Part shown: piece after piece, positions 28,111 through 36,651 of the stretch | Layout: each line of letters starts with the position of its first letter | Position numbering within the stretch: the stretch's first letter is position 1 | Assembly: GCF_023073415.1 (NCBI RefSeq) | Contig: NZ_JADPJL010000083.1 | Coordinates: 1 to 64,000 of the forward strand | DNA from: Bradyrhizobium sp. 190 | GTDB lineage: Bacteria > Pseudomonadota > Alphaproteobacteria > Rhizobiales > Xanthobacteraceae | Direction of reading: 5' to 3' | Length of the DNA stretch: 64,000 nucleotides | The notes under the pieces: generated by a model | What the model was told of the DNA's origin: nothing | Seen by the model: only the letters and a program-made list of their open reading frames with translations | Databases searched by the model: none | Program-made: the position numbers and the translations under genes

Positions 28111-28137
28111 AGCAAAAGACCGCCCGTAGGCGGTCTT
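28111..28137 (-). terminator. Rho-independent terminator of a PEP-CTERM gene
   Basis: On the minus strand: AAGACCGCC-TACG-GGCGGTCTT followed by TTGCTG. The nine-pair stem with a four-base loop lies 25 bases after the PEP-CTERM stop; the T-run continues from the stem (TCTTTT). It also sits where the converging plus-strand transcript would end. Confidence 0.85.
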
Positions 28138-28162
28138 GGCGTCTGCGGATTTCCAAGCCCGT

Positions 28163-28768
28163 TCAGGCCGTCGCAACGCCATTCCGGCGCCGGCGATAGG
28201 CCAGCACGCCGATGCCGGCAAAACCCAGAAGCATCATCGCCCAGGTCGAAGGCTCGGGAACAGCTGGCGTGGCTTGCGTGGCATCGAAGCTGACCGTCGA
28301 GAAATTTCCTTTCGCGTCGACCAGAAGCAGCGTCACGAGGCTCGCCAGTTCCGCCGTTCCGAAAAAGAAATCGCTGGAGCTTTCGTCCGGACCGATGGTC
28401 AGAGAACTGACATGGAAAACCGGACGTCCCCTCGAAAATGTCCAATACCCCGGGGCGGTCAGATAGCCGAATCCGGTCTTGGGATAGCCAAGCACGGGCG
28501 TCTTGCCTGCGATCCAGCCGGGCTCCGTCGTCCAACTGTTGACGCTCGAGGCAAGCGGGTTCGTGACCGAAAATCCGTAGATATATTCGGAAACCGAATT
28601 GTTGATGATGGTGTAATAGCCCGTGTTGCCTGGACCGGCGGTCTCGATGACTTCAAAATCAGCACCCGAAACAACAACCGCCTTTGCCGGATTCACCGAA
28701 CTGAGGCCAATCAACAAGCCGACCGCAAGCACCCAAGCCGTGAGCGTGTTCGCTCTTAACGAAAGCAT
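28163..28768 (-). CDS. PEP-CTERM exported protein
   Basis: The protein has 201 residues. A hydrophobic signal (LTAWVLAVGLLIGLSSVNPA) is followed by a beta-rich mature part and the C-terminal sorting signal VPEPSTWAMMLLGFAGIGVL with a basic tail (AYRRRRNG). The ATG at 28768 has GGAG about 8 bases upstream. The mature part (for example VVVSGADFEVIETAGPGNTG) resembles the small PEP-CTERM proteins of unknown function found near EPS genes. It has its own terminator and is probably a separate unit from the next PEP-CTERM gene. Confidence 0.9.
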   Translation of the reverse strand: MLSLRANTLTAWVLAVGLLIGLSSVNPAKAVVVSGADFEVIETAGPGNTGYYTIINNSVSEYIYGFSVTNPLASSVNSWTTEPGWIAGKTPVLGYPKTGFGYLTAPGYWTFSRGRPVFHVSSLTIGPDESSSDFFFGTAELASLVTLLLVDAKGNFSTVSFDATQATPAVPEPSTWAMMLLGFAGIGVLAYRRRRNGVATA

Positions 28769-28905
28769 TTAAATCTCCGTGCCACGTGCCACCCGCCTCG
28801 GCCTAAACTCGCTCGGGCGGAAAATTCACATTAAGTAGATTGATTCATATTGGACCTGCATCAACATTACCGGGTCACAATCCCCGATTTTTGTCGCAGT
28901 TCGCG

Positions 28906-29604
28906 TTATGACTGTGCCCTGTCGATCAGCAGCGCCGGTGCACGGCGCGCGGGCAGTCGCGCGCCGAAAAGACCGATCCCGACGAAGCCAAGCAGCAGCA
29001 TGATCCAGGTAGCCGGCTCCGGAATGGGGGATACCGCTGCATCAAAATTCAGCGCATTGAGATTTAACACCGAGTCCGACGAGGTGAGCAAAATCGTCTT
29101 GAACGGCGTGTCGTCGGTTACGCCGAAAAAGCTCTTGAGATCGTAAGCATATCCCGCGCTGGGCAGCGTCAGCGTTTCGCCATTGGAAAGTGTGAACGTA
29201 ACGTCAGATCCGAAGAACGTATCGAAGTTCAACGCGAATGCCTTTACAGGGGCGGCAAGCGTGATCAGAATATTTGCGACGCCATCACTTTGTTGCTGCG
29301 AGGACAAAACCGGAAAAAAACCGTTAGACCCGCTGAACGTCGGTCCAATGTTGTAAAAACTTCCGTTGCCCAAGGCGGCATTCGTCGCAAACAGTACACC
29401 GCCATAGCTGACGGAGGCCGTACCGCTTCCAAAATCGTCATATCCCTCAGAACCTGTCGGATCGGGAATTGCAAGAGAGGTGTAGCCAGGTACGGCTGCG
29501 CTCCACAAGGAGAAATTCGCGTAAGTAACTAGGCCGGCGTTCGCATTGACCGTGCCTGAAAACAGCATCAGTGCTGCCCCCAGGGCAGCTGGGTTCATCT
29601 TCAT
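28906..29604 (-). CDS. PEP-CTERM exported protein
   Basis: The protein has 232 residues with signal peptide ALGAALMLFSGTVNANAG, a beta-rich mature part (for example APVKAFALNFDTFFGSDVTF), and the sorting signal IPEPATWIMLLLGFVGIGLF followed by ARLPARRAP. The basic tail is longer and less Arg-dense than in the other two, but the PEP-x-x-W segment, hydrophobic helix and basic end are all present. It is on the same strand as the 28,163-28,768 gene; an upstream gap of 137 bases suggests each can be expressed separately. Confidence 0.88.
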   Translation of the reverse strand: MKMNPAALGAALMLFSGTVNANAGLVTYANFSLWSAAVPGYTSLAIPDPTGSEGYDDFGSGTASVSYGGVLFATNAALGNGSFYNIGPTFSGSNGFFPVLSSQQQSDGVANILITLAAPVKAFALNFDTFFGSDVTFTLSNGETLTLPSAGYAYDLKSFFGVTDDTPFKTILLTSSDSVLNLNALNFDAAVSPIPEPATWIMLLLGFVGIGLFGARLPARRAPALLIDRAQS

Positions 29605-29818
29605 AAATAATTCCCGAGATTTTGTGTGAAAACGAACGCAGCACTGATTCGTGTCCGAATATTAGCGGAAACGCGCGATCACCGAAAAGGAATTAAACTT
29701 TAATTGGAGGCATTTATTCGAGCCTAATTCGGGTGCTTGCGAGTGTCGGGAAACGATTATGACCTGCCACGGACTGGTCCGCCTCGCGCGCATCTCCACG
29801 GCCTGCGATGGGCCAGCC

Positions 29819-30499
29819 CTACATTTCGCGGCCGAATACTTCCACGTACTCGGAGGCCCCCCCGGGGCGGTCGTCGTCAAATATCCCGATGACCAACCGT
29901 CCCGTCTTCCAGGCCAGCCCGTCGAGATTAGTTTTGTGCTTGCCCGCAATTGGCGCGCGCGCATCGGCATGGTGACCGTGCACGACATGCCGATGCCCGT
30001 GTCCGACATCGGCGCCACCGGGATAACGCTTCCAGAGCAACGTTTCCTCGTTTTGCTGATCGAGCGGAATTCTCGGATCGACCGCGGCGTGAACGAATAT
30101 TCTGTGCCGATCGACATGCATCAGCGGGAGATTGACGATCCAGTCCAGATGGTCGTCCGGGATTGCGCGCAGATCGGGCAGCGTTGGGCTTTGGCCATAC
30201 GATGCCAGTGTCTCCCCTCCCCCGTTCTTGATCCACCAGTCGAGCTCGGCCCTATTCTCGCAGACCGCGCACATCATCGCCTCGTGGTTGCCCTTCAGAT
30301 TGACGACCTTCGATTCATCCGGTCTCCAGTTCATGAGACGCTCGATGACCTGTCTGCTCTGCGGCCCACGGTCGACATAGTCGCCCAAGGTTACGATCGT
30401 GGAAGCCATCCCCTCCGCATGCCGCGCAACCGCGTCAATTGCGCGATCCAGGAGATCCAGCCGGCCATGAAGGTCGGGTATGGCGTACGTTCGGCTCAC
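29819..30499 (-). CDS. PPP-type metallophosphatase (bacterial serine/threonine phosphatase-like)
   Basis: This protein of about 226 residues has the PPP signature motifs: PDLHGR (near residue 8), GDYVDRGP (near 38) and GNHEAMM (near 69), which bind the two metals. Such enzymes dephosphorylate proteins or small molecules such as diadenosine tetraphosphate. I propose the GTG at 30499 as start, because GAAGG is well spaced upstream and the family usually begins close to the DLHG motif; a longer frame starting at 30595 adds 32 residues of atypical composition. It lies just downstream, on the minus strand, of the exosortase gene with 143 bases between, so it may be part of the same transcript. Confidence 0.78.
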   Translation of the reverse strand: MSRTYAIPDLHGRLDLLDRAIDAVARHAEGMASTIVTLGDYVDRGPQSRQVIERLMNWRPDESKVVNLKGNHEAMMCAVCENRAELDWWIKNGGGETLASYGQSPTLPDLRAIPDDHLDWIVNLPLMHVDRHRIFVHAAVDPRIPLDQQNEETLLWKRYPGGADVGHGHRHVVHGHHADARAPIAGKHKTNLDGLAWKTGRLVIGIFDDDRPGGASEYVEVFGREM

Positions 30500-30642
30500 G
30501 GCAACCTTCGCTAGGAACCTGTCCTGAAGTAGTGGAATGAGCTTAGCAAGCTCGACGCGAGCGAACCACCTCGCAGAAAGCGCCTGCAGGAGCAAGGTGC
30601 CTCAACGGCCGATGTCATGCGACACAGCGAAGATGCTGGAAG

Positions 30643-31557
30643 CTAGGCGGGTGTCGCCGGTGCTGCAGCGCGGTTGCGGACACGGCGCACCAGCGCAAAA
30701 CACAGGCCCAGAAAGGCATCGAACAGGAACAGTAGAATAACCGCGACGACGAAAAGACCGATGCCGGTGAGATCGTGCAGAATTCCCTCGAGCTTGTCGG
30801 GTCCCAGGTAATAAGCGATCAGGACCAACGCGAAAACGCGACAGAAATTTGCAATGATGGTAATGGGTATGATCGCCGCGAGAAGGAGCAGGCTGCGAAT
30901 TTTCTCCTGCCAGCGAAACGCGTAGGCGTAAAAAACGCCGATCGCGGACAATGCAAAAATCGAATTCATTCCGGAACAGGCGTCCTTTACCAGGAGCTGA
31001 TAGGTTCCGATCATGATCATGACGCCGTTCTGGGCGACCGGAAAACCCGTCGCATAGAGCACGTTGGTAACGACGTTCGAAATAAAGACCTTCAGCGGAA
31101 CCGTGAGGGCATCAACCAGCCAGTCGGGCATCGGCACCGCAAAGATCAGGAAGCCGATCGGAAACGCGAGGACCCGCAGCGCCGGCCATCCCGCCGAAAT
31201 CAGGACGCAGCCGACGATGACGGGAATCAAGGAAAAGGTTTCAAAGGTGACCAGACCCTGTTGGATTCGGGCCAGATAGAGCAGGACCAGGCCGGCGAGG
31301 AGAGCGAGCCAGCCCGTGACGGGAGCCGGAGAAATTTCCACGGCTCTCAACTTCTCGCGCGACTGCCAGGTGAGCCAGAGCGAGGCCACAATGATGAGCG
31401 GGCCATGACCCTCCTGCTCCGTCTGCCAAGGCCCATCAATCAAACTGAGAACGGTCTGGGCATAGGCAGCGATCACAGAGACGCCGAGCAGCGCCGGCCA
31501 CAGAAAAGGGCCAAGAAAACCTGCCCTCGCCGATGGCAGTACTTGCGAATATGTCAT
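30643..31557 (-). CDS. Exosortase
   Basis: The protein has 304 residues and about eight membrane helices. The catalytic pattern of the exosortase family is visible: Cys194 in KDACSGMNSIFALS, Arg240 in ANFCRVFALVL, and His261 in LEGILHDLTGIG. These three residues belong to the archaeosortase/exosortase transpeptidase-like family that processes PEP-CTERM tails. Its own gene group (73-residue membrane protein, EpsD-type lipoprotein) is on the same strand directly upstream. Since all three PEP-CTERM tails here are of the PEP-x-x-W type, a match to the exosortase class that recognises that subtype (XrtV-like, from memory) is likely but untested. Family call secure; subtype uncertain. Confidence 0.92.
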   Translation of the reverse strand: MTYSQVLPSARAGFLGPFLWPALLGVSVIAAYAQTVLSLIDGPWQTEQEGHGPLIIVASLWLTWQSREKLRAVEISPAPVTGWLALLAGLVLLYLARIQQGLVTFETFSLIPVIVGCVLISAGWPALRVLAFPIGFLIFAVPMPDWLVDALTVPLKVFISNVVTNVLYATGFPVAQNGVMIMIGTYQLLVKDACSGMNSIFALSAIGVFYAYAFRWQEKIRSLLLLAAIIPITIIANFCRVFALVLIAYYLGPDKLEGILHDLTGIGLFVVAVILLFLFDAFLGLCFALVRRVRNRAAAPATPA

Positions 31558-31616
31558 TCGAATACCAACAGGTTGCGAAATTTAGTCTACCGATAGCATT
31601 AAAAGGAACAAGCCGC

Positions 31617-31838
31617 TCATCTCCGGACTATCAAAACCGCGTAACCGGCGCCAGCAAGAATCAAGATCAGCGCAAGATAGAACGAACCGGCATTTCCGAC
31701 CTGGTTGGCGACGGCGAATACGATGCCGGCCAGCATGAAATGCAGCAACGTTCGATTGTCGCGTTCGGTGAATCGGAAGAACGCGATCACCAACGCCACG
31801 AAACAGGTAACGGTCAACACATCAAAAAACGTTGTCAT
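31617..31838 (-). CDS. Small membrane protein of the exosortase locus
   Basis: This 73-residue protein has two hydrophobic helices (about 5-22 and 28-70, with FMLAGIVFAVANQVGN between) and a short basic end (AVLIVRR). It lies between the EpsD-type lipoprotein (57 bases upstream) and the exosortase (59 bases downstream) on the same strand, so all three should share a transcript. From memory, an accessory membrane protein of this size is known beside one alphaproteobacterial exosortase type (XrtV), but I cannot confirm homology. I infer an accessory role. Confidence 0.65.
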   Translation of the reverse strand: MTTFFDVLTVTCFVALVIAFFRFTERDNRTLLHFMLAGIVFAVANQVGNAGSFYLALILILAGAGYAVLIVRR

Positions 31839-31895
31839 TTCACTTCGATGTCGCCCTGAGGAACATTTTTACGGCGGCGCGATTACATTCTGCGC

Positions 31896-32768
31896 TCAGT
31901 TCTTCTTTCCGTCTCCCGGCTGCATGATCTTTGCGTATTCACCTTCATATTTCGCTTCGAGGTTCGCCGAGTAGGCGGCAATCCCCTGTTCGGCCTTGAC
32001 CGCATCCGCGCGCATCAATTGCCGGGCCAGATTGGCTGCGGGCTCTCCTTCGAGCGGGCGCCGCTCCTCGCCCTTGACCTTGAAGAACATCCCGTTCTGG
32101 CCGGCGCGAACGAAGAACACGTCATCCGCCTTTTTGGCCTCGATCAACCCGTAAAACTCCGGCGGCAGATCGCCGCTGTTCAGCGCGCCCATTTGTCGGC
32201 CGTGGGGGATGCCGGCTGCGGTAAGCTTCTCGTCGATTTCGTCGAGCGATTTGGCACCCTTGTTCGCTTCGACGAAGGACTGGGTGGTCGGCCCTATTGG
32301 AAATGCGATCTGTTCAACGCTGAGCAATTTTCTGCCGGCGAATTTCGCCGGGTTGTTGGCGATGTACCTATCGACATCTAGCTTGCCCGGCGCCTTGGCT
32401 GCCGCTGTTCGCTGCAAATACGCCTTCTCAAGGATCTGCTCACGTGATCTCAGCAGGTCCAGCAGCACGCCCGGCTCGCGATCGAGCTTCGCCGCCATGG
32501 CCTGGCGGAACAAATATTTGCGCACGACCAGTTCACCAAGCACGCGCTTGACGATCTCGGGTTCCTTTTGCTTGTCCGGAGTTACGTTCGCCCAGCGGAA
32601 CTCATTCTCCAGATCCTGGACGGTTACGACTTCCTCACCGACACGCGCAACGACCTGTCCTTTGGAGGCCGCGGGCTGATCGCTGTTCTTGCCGCACCCG
32701 GCTAAGGCGACCGCGCTACAGGCTAGCAAAACGGCAAGCCGGGCGATCTTGATAGACATACCCTTCAT
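31896..32768 (-). CDS. EpsD-type peptidyl-prolyl isomerase lipoprotein
   Basis: The protein has about 290 residues. A lipoprotein signal ends in the lipobox LAGCGKN, followed by a SurA/PpiC-like chaperone domain without a clear catalytic parvulin core. LAGCGKNSDQPAAS and VTVQDLENEFRWANVT at the N-terminus, then helical and RQMGALNSGDLPPEF segments, fit the EpsD family that accompanies EPS and exosortase loci. It probably assists folding of exported proteins. I chose the ATG at 32768 (GGAG 8 bases upstream); a TTG seven codons earlier is less likely. It is the first gene of the run with the small membrane protein and exosortase. Confidence 0.82.
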   Translation of the reverse strand: MKGMSIKIARLAVLLACSAVALAGCGKNSDQPAASKGQVVARVGEEVVTVQDLENEFRWANVTPDKQKEPEIVKRVLGELVVRKYLFRQAMAAKLDREPGVLLDLLRSREQILEKAYLQRTAAAKAPGKLDVDRYIANNPAKFAGRKLLSVEQIAFPIGPTTQSFVEANKGAKSLDEIDEKLTAAGIPHGRQMGALNSGDLPPEFYGLIEAKKADDVFFVRAGQNGMFFKVKGEERRPLEGEPAANLARQLMRADAVKAEQGIAAYSANLEAKYEGEYAKIMQPGDGKKN

Positions 32769-33015
32769 CCAGGAACTCCGTGCATTCAACTAGGCCGAGA
32801 AGCATATACAACAGGCTGGCCGTGCCCTAATCTTGGTATGACTAAACAGCCCGCTGCCCCGGGTCGAGCCAATAACACTGTTTCACTGCGGTTTTGGTTA
32901 TTTATGTTAATTTCGTTAAGTAAACCGATTATCTCTTTCTTTTGACTGCAAATACGCCTGTTGGAGTATATCCTCGTCCAGAACGGCTGATCCAATTAAC
33001 TCTTGAAGATTTTGC

Positions 33016-33726
33016 GTGGCCTCAATGAAATACCCTCGAGTTCAGATCATATTGGCATGTATCGCAATCGTGGGCTGCGCCGTGCTTGCGACCGTACTGG
33101 CGCCCCGCCAACTGATGGCCCGTACAACGGCCTCCCCCAGCCTTGAAACCGTCATCCCTCGCCAGTTCGGAACCTGGACGCTGGTTCCGGAAATCAGCCC
33201 GGTCCGCCCGGCGGATCCGGACGCCTACGTTCAGCCGGACCCGCTCGCGGGAAAGATCTACAGCCAGGAAGTCGGTCGAGGCTATACCGACGGGCATGGC
33301 AACATCGTCATGCTGATGGTCGCTTACGGTCCGGTGCAGAACTATCGACTGAAGTCCCACCGTCCGGAGATCTGCTATACGGCCAATGGCTTCCGGATCT
33401 CGGAAAAAGCGGACGCCGCGATCAACTATCGCAATGGCACGCAACCCATCAAGATGACCCGGTTGATTGCGGCAAGGGAGTCGCGCTTCGAGCCGGTCAC
33501 CTACTGGCTGCGGATCGGCAATGACATCGCCAATGGCGTCGTCGATCATCAGCTCAGCCGATTGAAGTATGGCCTGCGCGGCATCATTCCCGATGGCGCG
33601 CTGATCAGGGTCTCCACGATCGGTCTGCCGAAGGATGTATCGTTCAAGCTGCAGGACCAATTTATCCGCGATCTGCTCGCCGCCATTCCGCCTCAGGAAC
33701 TGAAATTCTTTACCGGTGCGAGCTGA
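33016..33726 (+). CDS. epsI: EpsI-family exosortase-associated protein
   Basis: The protein has 236 residues. An N-terminal signal anchor (QIILACIAIVGCAVLATVLA) precedes a periplasmic domain with the EpsI hallmark HRPEICYTANGF (about 115-126). In many systems this domain is fused to the exosortase or encoded next to it, where it helps exopolysaccharide and PEP-CTERM processing; the precise chemistry is not known. Start: GTG at 33016 has GAAGA at a fair distance; an ATG at 33025 is the alternative. It is divergent from the EpsD-exosortase run and is followed 19 bases later by a protease gene, so EpsI and the protease likely share one transcript. Confidence 0.88.
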   Translation: MASMKYPRVQIILACIAIVGCAVLATVLAPRQLMARTTASPSLETVIPRQFGTWTLVPEISPVRPADPDAYVQPDPLAGKIYSQEVGRGYTDGHGNIVMLMVAYGPVQNYRLKSHRPEICYTANGFRISEKADAAINYRNGTQPIKMTRLIAARESRFEPVTYWLRIGNDIANGVVDHQLSRLKYGLRGIIPDGALIRVSTIGLPKDVSFKLQDQFIRDLLAAIPPQELKFFTGAS

Positions 33727-33745
33727 AGATCGCTAACAAACGAGC

Positions 33746-34465
33746 GTGCAAACCCGGCAGGTAATCTTGGCGTTCGCTCGAAACACCGCAAAGTTGCTGT
33801 GCGCACCATTTCTCCAGGCCGCGCTTCTTCTGGCGGTCCTGTGGCAGCCGGCATGCGCGCAAGGCGCTGACGATACGCTGCTGCCATATGCGGTGCACAT
33901 CCATCAGACGCCGATGCAGAGCTGGGGACCGGGATCCGGCATCTATCTCGGAAAAGGCCTGTTCATCACCGCAGCGCATGTTGCAGGCCGGACTTGGCTG
34001 ACGCGGCCCAAGATCGCGATTGCCGGCTCGGAATATCCGACGCGTGTCATCAAGGAAGGCAGTTTTGAGGGAACGGATCTCACGCTGCTATCGGTCGAGG
34101 AAGAGCTGCTTCCGGCGCGCTTGCGACTTCGGCGAAACTCGATCTGCACCGAACCGCCCAAGCCGGGACAAGAGGTTGTGACCATTGTGCCGGGATCGGC
34201 CGTGCGCTCCCACATCCTGGCGCCCCATCGGCTGCCGATCGGAACCCGCAGCCGGTTCAGCACGGTCATCGCCGACGTGGCCCGTACCGGCAATTCAGGA
34301 TCAGGCGTGTTTGATGTCAAACGCAAATGCCTGCTCGGTATAATGAGCCGAAAAATATCGCAACCACATTATCGACCTGATACCAGAAAGACGGAAACGC
34401 GTGATATTGCCAAATACTTTGTACCGGCCTCAGAGATTGCGGCCTTCTTGCCCGCCCAGCTCTAG
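33746..34465 (+). CDS. Exported trypsin-like serine protease
   Basis: The protein has 239 residues, with a signal peptide in its first 38 residues (ALLLAVLWQPACAQ). The catalytic triad is visible: His78 in LFITAAHVAG, Asp111 in GTDLTLLSV, and Ser184 in TGNSGSGVF. It has the chymotrypsin fold and no PDZ domain. Starting GTG at 33746 lacks a clear ribosome site, and a TTG at 33767 with AGG upstream is an alternative. It lies directly after the EpsI gene and before gmd. In this context it may trim exported surface proteins, but that is inference; the substrate is unknown. Confidence 0.75.
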   Translation: MQTRQVILAFARNTAKLLCAPFLQAALLLAVLWQPACAQGADDTLLPYAVHIHQTPMQSWGPGSGIYLGKGLFITAAHVAGRTWLTRPKIAIAGSEYPTRVIKEGSFEGTDLTLLSVEEELLPARLRLRRNSICTEPPKPGQEVVTIVPGSAVRSHILAPHRLPIGTRSRFSTVIADVARTGNSGSGVFDVKRKCLLGIMSRKISQPHYRPDTRKTETRDIAKYFVPASEIAAFLPAQL

Positions 34466-34576
34466 TCGGCCCCCTTGGCTCTGCCGATCGATCGCCCGCA
34501 CATTGAGACAAATCGCAGCGTCGGCGTTCAATAAGTTTGGCACCTTGGCGCGCGGAAAGAAAATATTGGAACTGGC

Positions 34577-35662
34577 ATGACGAATGAACATTCACAGCGG
34601 CGCGTGGCGCTGATCACCGGCGTCACCGGCCAGGACGGCGCTTATCTGGCCGAATATCTGCTCGGCCTCGGCTATGAGGTCCATGGCATCAAGCGGCGGT
34701 CGTCCTCGTTCAACACCGCCCGCATCGATCATCTCTACGAAGACCGGCACGCCGGCAATGTGCCGTTCCTGCTGCATTACGGCGACATGACCGATTCGAC
34801 CAACCTGATCCGGCTGATGCAGCAGATCAGGCCGACCGAGATCTATAACCTCGCCGCCCAGAGCCATGTCGGCGTCAGCTTTGAGAGCCCGGAATATACC
34901 GCCAACGCCGACGGCATCGGCGTGCTGCGGCTTCTGGAAGCGATCCGCATCCTCGACATGGAAAAGCAGACGCGGTTCTATCAGGCCTCGACCTCCGAGC
35001 TCTACGGCCTGGTCCAGGAAGTGCCGCAGAATGAGACCACGCCGTTCTACCCGCGTTCGCCTTACGGCGTCGCGAAACTTTACGGCTACTGGATCACGGT
35101 GAACTACCGCGAGGCCTACGGCATGTTTGCTTCGAACGGCATCCTGTTCAACCATGAGAGCCCGATCCGCGGCGAGACCTTTGTGACGCGCAAGATCACG
35201 CGCAGCGTCGCCCGCATCGAGACCGGCCTCGAAGAGGTGCTGTATCTCGGCAATCTCGAGGCGAAGCGCGACTGGGGCCATGCCCGGGATTATGTCGAGG
35301 GCATGCACCGGATATTGCAGGCGGACGCGCCCGACGATTTCGTGCTGGCGACCGGTGAGACCCGTTCGGTGCGCGAGTTCGTCGAACTGGCGTTTGCCGA
35401 GGTCGGCCGCCGCATCGAGTGGCGCGGCAACGGCGTCGACGAGACCGGCGTCGACGGCAAGTCCGGCAAGACCATCCTGCGCATCGACCCGGTCTACTTC
35501 CGGCCGACCGAAGTCGACCTTCTGGTCGGCGATGCCAGCAAGGCGCGCGAGAAGCTCGGCTGGCAGCCGAAGACGCCGTTCGCCCAGCTGGTCAAGGAAA
35601 TGGTGGCAAGCGATCTCGCTGACGCAAGGCGGGAGGTGGCCAATGGCAAGCCTTCCGTTTGA
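34577..35662 (+). CDS. gmd: GDP-mannose 4,6-dehydratase
   Basis: This 361-residue protein is a short-chain dehydrogenase-type sugar dehydratase. The nucleotide-binding motif TGVTGQDGAYLAEYLLG is at about 15-30. The catalytic Tyr-x-x-x-Lys lies in YGVAKLYGYWITVNYREAYG, with ASTSELYGLVQEVPQNE before it. It converts GDP-mannose to GDP-4-keto-6-deoxy-mannose, the precursor of GDP-L-fucose. The fcl gene starts inside its last 20 bases, with GGAGG as ribosome site. The pair is more GC-rich and codon-biased than its neighbours, so it may be highly expressed or have a separate history. Very secure identification. Confidence 0.97.
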   Translation: MTNEHSQRRVALITGVTGQDGAYLAEYLLGLGYEVHGIKRRSSSFNTARIDHLYEDRHAGNVPFLLHYGDMTDSTNLIRLMQQIRPTEIYNLAAQSHVGVSFESPEYTANADGIGVLRLLEAIRILDMEKQTRFYQASTSELYGLVQEVPQNETTPFYPRSPYGVAKLYGYWITVNYREAYGMFASNGILFNHESPIRGETFVTRKITRSVARIETGLEEVLYLGNLEAKRDWGHARDYVEGMHRILQADAPDDFVLATGETRSVREFVELAFAEVGRRIEWRGNGVDETGVDGKSGKTILRIDPVYFRPTEVDLLVGDASKAREKLGWQPKTPFAQLVKEMVASDLADARREVANGKPSV

Positions 35663-36590
35663 GCTGAATGGCAAGACGGTCTACGTCGCCGGCCATCGCG
35701 GCATGGTTGGCTCGGCGCTGGTGCGCCGGCTGGCTTCGGAAAACGTCGAACTGCTGACGGCGAGCCGCAGCGAGGCCGATCTGCGCGATCAGGCCGCGGT
35801 CAACAAATGGTTCGCTGCCAAGCATCCGCAGGTGGTGTTTCTGGCGGCCGCGAAAGTTGGCGGCATCGTCGCCAACAACACGCTGCGTGCCGAGTTCCTC
35901 TACGACAATCTGGCGATTGCGGCGAATGTGATCCATGCGGCGCATGTCCATGGCGCCGAGAAGCTGATGTTCCTGGGCTCCTCCTGCATCTATCCGAAGC
36001 TGGCGCCGCAGCCGTTGTGCGAGGATGCCATGCTGACGGGGCCGCTGGAGCCGACCAACGAGCCCTATGCGATTGCCAAGATCGCCGGCATCAAGATGGT
36101 GGAGGCTTATCGCAGCCAGTACGGCGCCGACTTCATCAATGTGATGCCGACCAATCTTTACGGCCGCGGCGACAATTATCATCCCGAATACAGCCACGTC
36201 GTCGCCGCCCTGATCCGCCGCTTCCACGAGGCGAAGCTGTCCGGCGCCAGGGAGGTCGTGGTCTGGGGCACCGGCACGCCGCGGCGCGAATTCCTCTATG
36301 TCGACGATCTCGCCGATGCCTGCATCCATTTGATGAAGACCTATTCCGGCGACGGACTGGTCAATATTGGCACCGGCGAGGACATCACGATCGCCGAATT
36401 CGCCCGCGTGGTCGCGGCGACCGTCGGCTACACTGGCGAGATCGGTTTTGACACCTCGCGCCCGGACGGCACCCCGCGAAAACTGCTCGATGTCAGCCGG
36501 CTGGCCAGACTCGGCTGGCGTGCCTCCACCTCGCTCGAGGAGGGCATCAGGCTCGCCTACCAGGCGTTCCTGCATGAAGGACAACAATAG
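35643..36590 (+). CDS. fcl: GDP-L-fucose synthase
   Basis: The protein has 315 residues. NADP-binding motif AGHRGMVGSALVRRL near the N-terminus; catalytic Ser in LGSSCIYPKLAPQ and Tyr-x-x-x-Lys in PYAIAKIAGIKM. It performs the epimerisation and reduction of the Gmd product to GDP-L-fucose. I chose the ATG at 35643 (MASLPFELNGKTVYVAG) with GGAGG a few bases upstream; the open frame extends further left, inside gmd, but without homologous residues. The 20-base overlap with gmd suggests translational coupling. Fucose is thus expected in the polymer made here. Confidence 0.96.
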   Translation: MASLPFELNGKTVYVAGHRGMVGSALVRRLASENVELLTASRSEADLRDQAAVNKWFAAKHPQVVFLAAAKVGGIVANNTLRAEFLYDNLAIAANVIHAAHVHGAEKLMFLGSSCIYPKLAPQPLCEDAMLTGPLEPTNEPYAIAKIAGIKMVEAYRSQYGADFINVMPTNLYGRGDNYHPEYSHVVAALIRRFHEAKLSGAREVVVWGTGTPRREFLYVDDLADACIHLMKTYSGDGLVNIGTGEDITIAEFARVVAATVGYTGEIGFDTSRPDGTPRKLLDVSRLARLGWRASTSLEEGIRLAYQAFLHEGQQ

Positions 36591-36651
36591 TCATTCCGAA
36601 AGATGCGTAATCGAACTCACGCCGATTCGGAAATCGCGGCCGGGTTTGAAA

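Noticed and set aside
28775..28800. TGGCAC repeat upstream of a PEP-CTERM gene as a sigma-54 promoter
   Set aside because: The minus strand has TGGCAC twice, but no TTGC element at the required 5-base spacing, and it lies too close to the start codon.
35280..35642. Left extension of the fcl frame
   Set aside because: The open frame continues into gmd, but fcl homology starts at the ATG at 35643, which has a GGAGG ribosome site.
34592..36587. Two long minus-strand open frames opposite gmd and fcl
   Set aside because: Both are exact antisense shadows of well-conserved sugar-nucleotide enzymes; no homologous domain on the minus strand.
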